Positions 1 through 6,071 of a stretch of DNA of 7,735 nucleotides are shown here, piece after piece; positions within the stretch are counted from its first letter, which is position 1, and every line of letters begins with the position of its first letter. The DNA lies in contig JAQXFF010000350.1 of NCBI GenBank assembly GCA_029250425.1, positions 1-7,735 of the forward strand, written 5' to 3'. The notes under the pieces were generated by a model. The model ran no database searches. It was not told where the DNA came from and saw only the letters and a program-made list of their open reading frames with translations. The translations under genes and the position numbers were made by a program. Source of the stretch: Candidatus Thalassarchaeaceae archaeon (GTDB lineage Archaea > Thermoplasmatota > Poseidoniia > Poseidoniales > Thalassarchaeaceae).

Positions 1-33
1 TTTTTAATTCAATTATTAATCAATTAGTGTTAA

Positions 34-90
34 TTACTTCCGAAGGCCTAACTTCTTGGCAATCATTGCTAGAGGATCATAATATTCAGT
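34..90 (-). pseudogene. sdhB: Out-of-frame C-terminal tail of sdhB (frameshift near position 91)
   Basis: Directly after the sdhB stop codon, one frame over, 18 sense codons read TEYYDPLAMIAKKLGLRK and end in TAA at 34-36. Sdh1-type SdhB proteins continue after the KERV motif with a basic tail containing YDP (in the mycobacterial protein, KERVADRKYDP), so this is the missing end of SdhB. Dropping one base (c91 on the plus strand) joins GTT directly to ACT and restores KERV-TEYYDP, giving a protein of about 253 residues, close to the 248 I recall for the mycobacterial homologue. It may be a sequencing or assembly error or a true recent mutation; the essential cluster ligands all lie upstream. 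The tail retains normal codons, so any mutation is recent. Confidence 0.8.
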
Positions 91-796
91 CAACTCGTTC
101 CTTCAAGGGAATGATTGCATTGTCGGTAATATTGATTCCAGCTGGACATACCTCTGTGCAACATCTTGTGATGTTGCAATAACCCAAACCAAAATCATCT
201 TTGATCATCTCTAATCGACCACCTTCATCCATGGGATGCATCTCAAGGTTGGCCAAGCGTACAAAGAAGCGTGGCCCTGCAAACTCATCGAACAATTGGT
301 GTTCTCTCATTACGTGACAAGTATTTACGCATAGCATGCATTCGATGCAGGATCGAAATTCTTGAACTCTGTCTGCTTCAATTTGATCAAATTTCCAATC
401 CATTTCTTCTGGACCTTTGAGTGGAGGGATTGTTTTGTTGAGGTCATAGGCCCATTGAACATCAGTAACTAGATCCTTTGTGAGGGGAAATGCTTGCATC
501 GGTTTGACAACTACAGGAGTATCATCAGGTGTTTCTTCCATGATATCTTCCATTCGTGTCATACACATCAGTCGTGGTTTACCATTGACTTCCGCACCAC
601 AAGAACCGCACTTTCCTGCCTTGCAATTCCATCTACAGGACAGATCTGCTGCATGTTCTGCTTGGATTTGATGAATGACATCGAGAACGACCATGCCTTC
701 ATCCATCTCTACCGTATAATCGACCATTTCCCCAATGGGCACACCGTCCCTATCAGGTTCGCCTCGGAAGACTCGGAATGTTACATCATCAGTCAT
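86..796 (-). CDS. sdhB: Succinate dehydrogenase iron-sulfur subunit SdhB (Sdh1 type), C-terminus cut by a frameshift
   Basis: Iron-sulfur subunit of succinate:quinone oxidoreductase, carrying electrons from the SdhA flavin to the membrane subunit on the cytoplasmic face. The 236-residue frame has an N-terminal plant-type ferredoxin domain with [2Fe-2S] ligands C58, C63, C66 and C78 (NCKAGKCGSC, then LMC). The C-terminal domain has C150, C153, C156 plus C217 for [4Fe-4S], and C160, C207, C213 for [3Fe-4S]; the spacing equals that of E. coli SdhB. Motifs such as GKPRLMCMTRM, FAGPRF and GLGYCNITRCCTEVCP resemble mycobacterial Sdh1 (Rv0247c) most. I chose ATG 796 because GAGGAGG at 806-812, inside the sdhA end, lies 9 bases upstream; ATG 805 would touch that site and ATG 829 would overlap sdhA by 32 bases. 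The frame ends abruptly after KERVD, where relatives continue for roughly 18 residues; that tail is present at 34-90 in another frame. Confidence 0.95.
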   Translation of the reverse strand: MTDDVTFRVFRGEPDRDGVPIGEMVDYTVEMDEGMVVLDVIHQIQAEHAADLSCRWNCKAGKCGSCGAEVNGKPRLMCMTRMEDIMEETPDDTPVVVKPMQAFPLTKDLVTDVQWAYDLNKTIPPLKGPEEMDWKFDQIEADRVQEFRSCIECMLCVNTCHVMREHQLFDEFAGPRFFVRLANLEMHPMDEGGRLEMIKDDFGLGYCNITRCCTEVCPAGINITDNAIIPLKERVD

Positions 797-797
797 T

Positions 798-2693
798 TCA
801 TTCATCCTCCTCGTGTAAATCATCAGCATCTAGCAATGCCTTGAGTTCGTCAGGAATTGGAGGGTATTTCACGTGACTCAATTCCATCTGGCCTGAATCA
901 TCCATGACGATGACGCTGTTGATTTTACCCCAATGTGAATAATCAGGTGTAGGGAAGTCCAATCGAGTATGACCTCCACGGCTTTCTTCACGAGCAAGCG
1001 CTGCCATAGCACACATCTTGCTGATGTCAATCATCGCTCCAATTTCCAATGCTTGATGCCAACCTGGATTGTAGATTCGAGTTCCGCCAGGGGATGTAAG
1101 AACCTCTCGCGCACGGAAGGCTTCCAATTCTTCGAGTGCCTCTTGTAATTGGTTTCCTTGGCGAATGATTCCCACCTTTTCTTGCATCAATTCACGCAAA
1201 TCTTCAACCACCTTGGCAGGATTTTCCCCACCCTCACGAGAAAGAGGCGCCAATGTTTCAGTGATTACTCGATCAATTTCAGCTTGATCTAATTCGGCGT
1301 AGCCATCCATTTCTGCAGCTGCTTCAGCGGCATATTGCCCAGCCCGCTTTCCAAATGTAATCAGATCAGATAGAGAATTGCCACCCAATCGATTGGCTCC
1401 ATGTAGTCCCGTAGCAGCCTCACCAGCAGCATATAATCCGGGGATGGTAGACTCTTGTGTGATTGGATCAACCTTGACGCCACCCATCACATAGTGTGCT
1501 GTAGGGCCAACTTCCATAGGTTCCTTGGTAATGTCAACAGCAGCAAGTTCCATGAATTGATGGTACATCCCTGGTAACTTCTTCTTGACTTGTTCTTCAG
1601 GTCGCCAAGATATGTTCAGATAGGCGCCACCGTGTTTGGATGCTCGTCCAGCTTCACGCTCAGAATTAATGGCCTTGGCCACAACATCTCGAGTTAGAAG
1701 TTCAGGTGGGCGTCGAGCAGTGGGCGTTTCATCAGCTACAATCGAATTCACCCAATCCATGGCTTCTTCTTCAGTATCTGCAAATTCTTCACGATACATT
1801 TCAGGCACATAGTTGAACATGAATCGTTCACCTTCTGAATTGGTGAGCATACCTCCTTCGCCCCGAACACCTTCAGTGACGAGGATACCACGGACACTGG
1901 GTGGCCAAATCATTCCAGTCGGGTGGAATTGGACGAATTCCATGTCACCCATTTCTGCTCCGGCCCAATAGGCGAGGGCGTGCCCTTCACCGGTATATTC
2001 CCAAGAACCTGAGCAAACAGCCCAGCAACGAGTAATTCCACCCGTTGCCAAAACAGTTGTCTTTGCTTTGAATACGTGAAGGGTACCATCAACACGGTTG
2101 TATGCAAAGCACCCTGAAACACGTCCATCACTCTTGAACAAGTGTCGAACAGTATACTCCATGAATACCTCCATCCCAGTATGAATACCACGTTCTTGGA
2201 GCGTGCGAATGAGTTCCAAACCGGTGGCATCACCAATGTGTGCCAACCGCGGGTAGGTGTGTCCTCCGAAATTTCGTTGATTTGTCAAACCCTCAGGAGT
2301 TCGATCAAAGATTGCGCCCCACTGTTCAAGTTCACGAATCCGGTCAGGACTTTCCTTGGCATGAATCTCAGCCATTCTCCAATCTCCAAGGTACTTTCCA
2401 CCTTTCATGGTATCTCGGAAATGGGTTTGCCATGAATCTCGAGGGTCCTTGTTAGCCAAGGCTGCCGCAGCACCACCTTCTGCCATGACTGTGTGTGCTT
2501 TTCCTAACATTGATTTGCAAATGACTGCAACCGATGCGCCTTGTCGTGTCGCTTCAATCGCTGCACGAAGACCGGCGCCGCCTGCACCAATGATCACAAC
2601 ATCGTATTCATGGACGGTGTAATGATCAGGTTCTTGCCTACGAACAATTTCATTGTGATACTCCAAAAGTGATTCATACGAAATTTCAAACAC
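798..2693 (-). CDS. sdhA: Succinate dehydrogenase flavoprotein subunit SdhA (Sdh1 type)
   Basis: Catalytic subunit oxidising succinate to fumarate in the TCA cycle, with covalently bound FAD. In the 631-residue form starting at GTG 2693: Rossmann FAD motif VVIIGAGGAG at about residues 32-41; H67 in KAHTVMAEGG, the position that carries the covalent flavin; substrate-side residues H257 (FHPTG), R335 (LLTRDVV) and H400 (TAHYVMGG); the second FAD segment GEAATGLHGANRLGGNSL at 424-440; and SRGGHTR near 571-577. Long stretches (RNFGGHTYPRLAH, WPPSVRGILVTEGVRG, MEVGPTAHYVMGG) match actinobacterial Sdh1 SdhA (about 646 residues) much better than the E. coli protein. The start is uncertain. GTG 2693 overlaps the sdhC end by 8 bases, but GGAGG abuts it without spacing; ATG 2744 would overlap sdhC by 59 bases. 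Middle gene of the sdhC-sdhA-sdhB operon. Confidence 0.97.
   Translation of the reverse strand: MFEISYESLLEYHNEIVRRQEPDHYTVHEYDVVIIGAGGAGLRAAIEATRQGASVAVICKSMLGKAHTVMAEGGAAAALANKDPRDSWQTHFRDTMKGGKYLGDWRMAEIHAKESPDRIRELEQWGAIFDRTPEGLTNQRNFGGHTYPRLAHIGDATGLELIRTLQERGIHTGMEVFMEYTVRHLFKSDGRVSGCFAYNRVDGTLHVFKAKTTVLATGGITRCWAVCSGSWEYTGEGHALAYWAGAEMGDMEFVQFHPTGMIWPPSVRGILVTEGVRGEGGMLTNSEGERFMFNYVPEMYREEFADTEEEAMDWVNSIVADETPTARRPPELLTRDVVAKAINSEREAGRASKHGGAYLNISWRPEEQVKKKLPGMYHQFMELAAVDITKEPMEVGPTAHYVMGGVKVDPITQESTIPGLYAAGEAATGLHGANRLGGNSLSDLITFGKRAGQYAAEAAAEMDGYAELDQAEIDRVITETLAPLSREGGENPAKVVEDLRELMQEKVGIIRQGNQLQEALEELEAFRAREVLTSPGGTRIYNPGWHQALEIGAMIDISKMCAMAALAREESRGGHTRLDFPTPDYSHWGKINSVIVMDDSGQMELSHVKYPPIPDELKALLDADDLHEEDE
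806..812 (-). promoter_or_regulatory. Ribosome binding site deciding the sdhB start
   Basis: GAGGAGG on the minus strand, embedded in the last codons of sdhA (His-Glu-Glu-Asp-Glu), 9 bases before ATG 796. It is the strongest Shine-Dalgarno match in the operon. It favours the internal ATG over the two upstream ATGs and makes sdhA and sdhB translationally linked, with the sdhA stop at 798-800 one base ahead of the sdhB start. Confidence 0.7.
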
Positions 2694-3546
2694 CTCCCCA
2701 CAGAATGTAATCAGTCCAACCAAACATTGGGTCGGTGCATGCATAGATGTAGAAATCTGTAAACATCACCCAGAATAATGAATACAGGGCCCAATCTTTG
2801 TGATGTTCGTTTAATTTAGTACTCAACTTCCATAATTTATATTTGATGCGAGCTATACCTGACGATGTCCAATCATTTGAACCTCCGCCGACAATATGGC
2901 GGAATGCATGACAACCAAGTGCGTATCCGGTGAGCATGAGGACGTTGATTAACAATACAAAGGTACCAACAGTGATGCCGTAACTGTGAGCATGAGTAAT
3001 GGGGTCGTGGAAGTTGATAGAAAGCCAAACATCGTATGATAAAAGAGGCAGATATGCCAACGCTGCATACAAGAAGTAACGGTGTAAATTCTGCACGATG
3101 AGTAATCCAGTTTCTCCCTTGTAAGAGTTCCACGGTTTGCTAACCGCGCAAGCAGTAGGATGTTGGAAGAAGGCGCGATAGTACGCCTTACGATAGTAAT
3201 AGCAAGTACCTCGGAACCCTGCAGGGAAGATTAGGATGAACATGGCAGGTGATAACCACCAGATCGCTTCTGGCATCCAGCTATATTCATCGGGTATGAT
3301 TAGAGGGCTAAACAATGGACTCAGAACATGGCTGCCATTACTTTCGATGGCCATAGTCTGTTCTCCAGCTGAGCGACCAAACTCAGAAAATATCCAAAAA
3401 TCAGCCTCCATAAAGCCGCGCCAAGTTGCATACACGACCATGATTCCAAGATAGACGGCCATTGCAGTGGGCCCTTTCCACCATGCATCGATACGGTCGG
3501 TTCCACCGAAGCCTTTCTTCATAGGCAGCGGTATCTTGTCCCCCAT
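2686..3546 (-). CDS. sdhC: Succinate dehydrogenase single membrane-anchor subunit (Sdh1 type, probable Rieske-type cluster)
   Basis: The only membrane subunit of the operon, 286 residues, about twice a classical SdhC or SdhD. It has five likely helices, near residues 28-45, 93-113, 153-172, 188-211 and 252-270. GFRGTCYYYRKAYYRAFF (111-127), TACAV (131-135), QNLHRYFLYAA (152-162) and GCHAFRHIVGGG (211-222) are hallmarks of the mycobacterial Sdh1 anchor (Rv0249c). Established knowledge, from memory: the M. smegmatis Sdh1 structure has a Rieske-type [2Fe-2S] cluster in the membrane instead of haem. C115, C133, C212, H213 and H216 are the obvious ligand candidates here, with H155 also conserved-looking. 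It would pass electrons from the SdhB [3Fe-4S] cluster to quinone. First gene of the operon; ATG 3546 is preceded by GCGGGG, a weak ribosome site. Confidence 0.92.
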   Translation of the reverse strand: MGDKIPLPMKKGFGGTDRIDAWWKGPTAMAVYLGIMVVYATWRGFMEADFWIFSEFGRSAGEQTMAIESNGSHVLSPLFSPLIIPDEYSWMPEAIWWLSPAMFILIFPAGFRGTCYYYRKAYYRAFFQHPTACAVSKPWNSYKGETGLLIVQNLHRYFLYAALAYLPLLSYDVWLSINFHDPITHAHSYGITVGTFVLLINVLMLTGYALGCHAFRHIVGGGSNDWTSSGIARIKYKLWKLSTKLNEHHKDWALYSLFWVMFTDFYIYACTDPMFGWTDYILWGGV

Positions 3547-3582
3547 ATTCTGTGCCCCGCACCCATTGTCGATGGCCTACCC

Positions 3583-3594
3583 ACCATATACTTC
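3583..3594 (-). promoter_or_regulatory. Probable TATA-box promoter of the sdhCAB operon
   Basis: Minus-strand GAAGTATATGGT, with the GTATAT core at 3586-3591. An archaeal TATA box of this kind would place the transcript start near 3562, leaving a leader of about 16 bases before the sdhC ATG at 3546. It is the only clear AT-rich core in a GC-rich gap. Assumes the organism is archaeal. Confidence 0.4.
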
Positions 3595-3599
3595 GCTGC

Positions 3600-3616
3600 G
3601 AACCCCATAGGGGTTC
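3600..3616. repeat. Perfect palindrome in the divergent promoter region
   Basis: GAACCCC-ATA-GGGGTTC: two 7-base arms in perfect inverted orientation around a 3-base centre. It lies between the TATA-like element of sdhC (minus strand) and that of the small zinc-ribbon gene (plus strand). There is no T-run after it in either direction, so it is better read as an operator for a dimeric regulator than as a terminator. The regulator is unknown. Confidence 0.6.
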
Positions 3617-3621
3617 ATATC
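3614..3621 (+). promoter_or_regulatory. Possible TATA element for the zinc-ribbon microprotein gene
   Basis: TTCATATC centred about 25 bases before ATG 3643, which is the spacing expected for a leaderless archaeal transcript beginning at the start codon. No ribosome site is seen before that ATG, which agrees with a leaderless message. The match is weak. Confidence 0.3.
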
Positions 3622-3642
3622 TCTCAAGGGCGTGCCAATTTC

Positions 3643-3744
3643 ATGTACGACGATATACTTTCAATTTGTACAGAGTGTGGCTTTATGCCCGGAGCCTTCT
3701 TTCCTGGAATGAAGTGTCCTGAATGTGGTTCAACCATTCTTTGA
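3643..3744 (+). CDS. 33-residue zinc-ribbon microprotein
   Basis: A very small protein of 33 residues with two CxxC knuckles: C9-T-E-C12-G and C25-P-E-C28-G, separated by 12 residues (GFMPGAFFPGMK), the classic spacing of a four-cysteine zinc ribbon. It has an acidic start (MYDDILS) and ends STIL. I do not recognise a named family. By analogy, such one-ribbon proteins act as nucleic-acid or protein-binding adaptors, or are the metal-binding end of a larger complex. Support for coding comes from the paired CxxCG motifs, an ATG with a TATA-like box at leaderless distance, and its fit in the gap between the divergent sdhC and lipoprotein genes. The frame is open further upstream but without another ATG close by. 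The lipoprotein gene begins about 50 bases downstream on the same strand, with its own TATA-like element. Confidence 0.65.
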   Translation: MYDDILSICTECGFMPGAFFPGMKCPECGSTIL

Positions 3745-3746
3745 TG

Positions 3747-3755
3747 CTATATTGC
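3747..3755 (+). promoter_or_regulatory. Possible TATA-box promoter of the lipoprotein hydrolase gene
   Basis: GCTATATTG just after the zinc-ribbon stop codon. The predicted transcript start near 3777 would give a leader of about 19 bases to ATG 3796, or a leaderless start at the in-frame GTG 3778. No clear Shine-Dalgarno sequence precedes either codon. Confidence 0.35.
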
Positions 3756-3795
3756 TCTAAGTCCATTTCATAATCCAGTGCCATGTCGCGGTTCT

Positions 3796-5808
3796 ATGAG
3801 TCGCCAATTGACCGCCTTTTTCCTAATCTTGATATTGATTGTTCCTGGTTGTTTACAGTCAAGTGAAAACGAGGCCATCGACAATGGTGAACCCGATATT
3901 CCCGAAGTGACATTGCCCACCGTCATCGCAGTGGACCATACCACTGGATGTGACAACCTCAATCCGCTTCACTGTATGCTACCCTTCCCCTCTGATGCAT
4001 TCTTGATTGAAGATAATTCAACTGTAACTGGACTTCGAGTAAACTATGCAGAAAACACCTTGCCCGTATCTGGTTCACTTTCCAATTCTGATGAAAATGT
4101 CCAAATTGAATCCCTCAACTTCCTCGATGGAATGAGCCCTTCAACCCAAATTATGACTGCGTTCAGTACTCTACCCAATCTAACCGGTGTCGCAGATCAA
4201 TATTCAATTGGTGTTTCGATGGAAGAAGGCCACGCAACCACCCTCCTCAACCTAGACACCGGTGAGAAAGTAGCCCATTGGGTGGAAACCGACGCAAGAG
4301 CTGATGATGATTCAGCAGTGATTGTTTTCATCCGAACTCTGCGCTCAATGGAACCCAATACGGCCTATGGGATTGGTATCTCTGGACTGGGTGTCACATC
4401 TTCAGTTGCGTTCCAAGCAATTCTTGATGGTCATCAAACGGATGCCCCTGATGTTGAAGATCGACAGGAATCCATGGCAACCCTAATTCAGGCCCTCAAT
4501 GCATCCGGTCACGATGTCGAGAACCTCAAGGATGCGTGGCAATTCCACACAGCATCCCTTGATTCAATTGTAGGACCCACATTGTCCATGCGTACTGATG
4601 CTTTGGAACGATTGGGCGATGGTGGAATTAATTGCACTGTAGAAACTGTTGACGATGATTGGATGGATGATACAGATATGGATTTCCGTCGTATTACTGG
4701 AACCTACACTGTTCCACAATATCTCGAATGGCAGAATCCACCAAGCAAAATCAGTACCGATGCCAATGGTACACCACAATTTGTTGAAAACGCTGAGATC
4801 CCGTTCACGCTTGTGATTCCCAAGGTATTGGCTGAAAATAATGAAAGCGGCCCCCTTGTTGTATTCGGTCACGGTTTCTTGGGTAATGGACGAGATACGG
4901 TCTCAAGTTGGGCAATTGGTTGGATGGAAGAATACGAAGTGGCAATGGTAGCTACCGATATCTATGGCTGGTCTGGTTCTGACATGGACACAGTCTTCAT
5001 GGGTCTAGCGAATCCGGAGTACTTCGAACATCAATCAGATCGCCTCCAGCAGATGCTGGTCAATCAAATGGCACTGGCGCGTACATTCAAGGGCGTTTGT
5101 AGTGACTTAGCGGAACTACATTACAACGGAACCAACTTGGTTGACAGTTCAGATGTTCATTACATGGGTTATTCGCTGGGCGGCATCTATGGTGCCAGTA
5201 TCACAGGATTCTCCCCCGATATTGATCGTGCAGCCCTATGGGTTGGAGGTTCAGGATTTTCAACGTTCATTGAACGAAGTACAAATTATGCATCTTTTTC
5301 AGACGGATTTATCCTACCACAAGCCTATCCTGATCGAAATGATCGAGCTCTACTCATTGCTGTATGCCAGCAAATGTGGGATGCTTCAGATGCTGAAACT
5401 TGGTTGCGATTCGCAGAAAGTGGCTATGGTGAAATTCAGCCATTCAATATTCTTTCAACCATTTCAGTGAATGATGCTCAGGTCCCAGGGCTTTCTTCTG
5501 ATCGAGCTGCGAGAACCGCAGGTATTCCAATGCTAAACGGTTCGATGATGAGCCCATATGGCATCGATGTAGTAGATGGTCCAATCACGGGCTCTGCAAT
5601 CGTCTATTGGGATGGCAATTACGATTCAATGCCGGATACCAATGCCGCTCCACCACTTGGTGATGCAGGAAAGGCACACAACGAAATCGCCCCCATCATT
5701 CAAGTCAATTCAATGGTCGAAGATTTCCTATTGACGGGCGTAATCAATGACACATGTGGTGGAAGTTGCACGTTTGATTACAATACCGATCAAGCAAATT
5801 GGGGTTAA
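3796..5808 (+). CDS. Secreted lipoprotein alpha/beta hydrolase (putative lipase/esterase)
   Basis: 670-residue exported protein. The N-terminus MSRQ is followed by the hydrophobic core LTAFFLILILI and lipobox-like VPGC with C19 as the lipid-anchor cysteine, so it should sit outside the cell on the membrane. Residues about 40-215 form a beta-rich N-terminal domain (CDNLNPLHCMLPFPSDAFL, DGMSPSTQI, LDTGEKVAHW, NTAYGIGI), the kind seen in large bacterial extracellular lipases with a Lipase_bact_N-like front. The alpha/beta-hydrolase domain starts near 335. It shows the oxyanion-hole motif FGHGF (357-361), nucleophile elbow GYSLGG with S460, acid D560 in VNDAQVP and H628 in KAHNE, a complete triad. 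Cysteine pairs C52/C60 and C654/C658 could be disulfides. The substrate is unknown; an ester is likely. An in-frame GTG at 3778 would add six residues, but ATG 3796 gives a cleaner signal. It is convergent with the next gene, 15 bases apart. Confidence 0.9.
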   Translation: MSRQLTAFFLILILIVPGCLQSSENEAIDNGEPDIPEVTLPTVIAVDHTTGCDNLNPLHCMLPFPSDAFLIEDNSTVTGLRVNYAENTLPVSGSLSNSDENVQIESLNFLDGMSPSTQIMTAFSTLPNLTGVADQYSIGVSMEEGHATTLLNLDTGEKVAHWVETDARADDDSAVIVFIRTLRSMEPNTAYGIGISGLGVTSSVAFQAILDGHQTDAPDVEDRQESMATLIQALNASGHDVENLKDAWQFHTASLDSIVGPTLSMRTDALERLGDGGINCTVETVDDDWMDDTDMDFRRITGTYTVPQYLEWQNPPSKISTDANGTPQFVENAEIPFTLVIPKVLAENNESGPLVVFGHGFLGNGRDTVSSWAIGWMEEYEVAMVATDIYGWSGSDMDTVFMGLANPEYFEHQSDRLQQMLVNQMALARTFKGVCSDLAELHYNGTNLVDSSDVHYMGYSLGGIYGASITGFSPDIDRAALWVGGSGFSTFIERSTNYASFSDGFILPQAYPDRNDRALLIAVCQQMWDASDAETWLRFAESGYGEIQPFNILSTISVNDAQVPGLSSDRAARTAGIPMLNGSMMSPYGIDVVDGPITGSAIVYWDGNYDSMPDTNAAPPLGDAGKAHNEIAPIIQVNSMVEDFLLTGVINDTCGGSCTFDYNTDQANWG

Positions 5809-5823
5809 TGCCATCTTCGGGAA

Positions 5824-6060
5824 TTAACTATCACTGCTTGATTCAGCAAATGTTTTCTCTTCGACCGGATTGTCAATCTTGCAGGTTTTGACCCCCATCG
5901 CCGAATAAAATGGGCAATGGCCTGCTACTGATGTGGTCACACTCCAGAGGCCAACAATAAGGAAAATCAGTTCCCATTGCGCACTCGATACATAGTCGAA
6001 TACCACAAAACCAAGTCCACCGATCAATCGAACGACTCGGTCTCCTAATCCTAGATTCAA
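5824..6060 (-). CDS. DUF2892 (YgaP-type) small inner-membrane protein
   Basis: 78-residue protein with the DUF2892 pattern: an N-terminal GLGDRVVRLIGG, two hydrophobic helices (about 10-25 and 29-47), then the signature GHCPFYSAMGVKTC (47-60) with conserved C49 and C60, and an acidic-polar tail ending SSSDS. Family members are membrane pairs of helices that occur alone or fused to rhodanese, as in E. coli YgaP; a role in sulfur or cyanide chemistry is proposed but not settled. The start is TTG at 6058-6060, chosen because GAGGTG (6066-6071) lies 5 bases upstream and the family motif begins immediately after it. That ribosome site overlaps the stop codon of the TudS-DUF1722 gene, only 9 bases away, so the two genes are translationally coupled and co-transcribed. 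Confidence 0.85.
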   Translation of the reverse strand: MNLGLGDRVVRLIGGLGFVVFDYVSSAQWELIFLIVGLWSVTTSVAGHCPFYSAMGVKTCKIDNPVEEKTFAESSSDS

Positions 6061-6063
6061 TCA

Positions 6064-6071
6064 ATCACCTC
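6064..6071 (-). promoter_or_regulatory. Ribosome binding site overlapping the upstream stop, deciding a TTG start
   Basis: Minus-strand GAGGTGAT lies across the rudS-like stop codon (6070-6072), with the GAGGTG core ending 5 bases before TTG 6060. It explains how the rare TTG start of the DUF2892 gene would be used and indicates translation handed on from the upstream gene. Confidence 0.65.

Noticed and set aside
1..33. AT-rich run at the window start as an sdh operon terminator
   Set aside because: In the direction of sdh transcription it ends in A residues and has no GC stem; the T-run is on the other strand.
86..100. Programmed +1 frameshifting at the sdhB end (GTT GAC TGA)
   Set aside because: Does not resemble the known prfB-type slippery site: no CUU-UGA-C and no upstream stimulatory Shine-Dalgarno sequence. 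A simple one-base insertion explains it better.
494..844. Plus-strand open frames opposite sdhB, and others opposite sdhA and sdhC (for example 2142-2435, 3236-3454)
   Set aside because: They are antisense shadows of strongly conserved sdh genes, with no motif, ribosome site or promoter of their own.
5809..5823. Bidirectional terminator between the convergent lipoprotein and DUF2892 genes
   Set aside because: The 15-base gap has no inverted repeat and no T-run that I can support.
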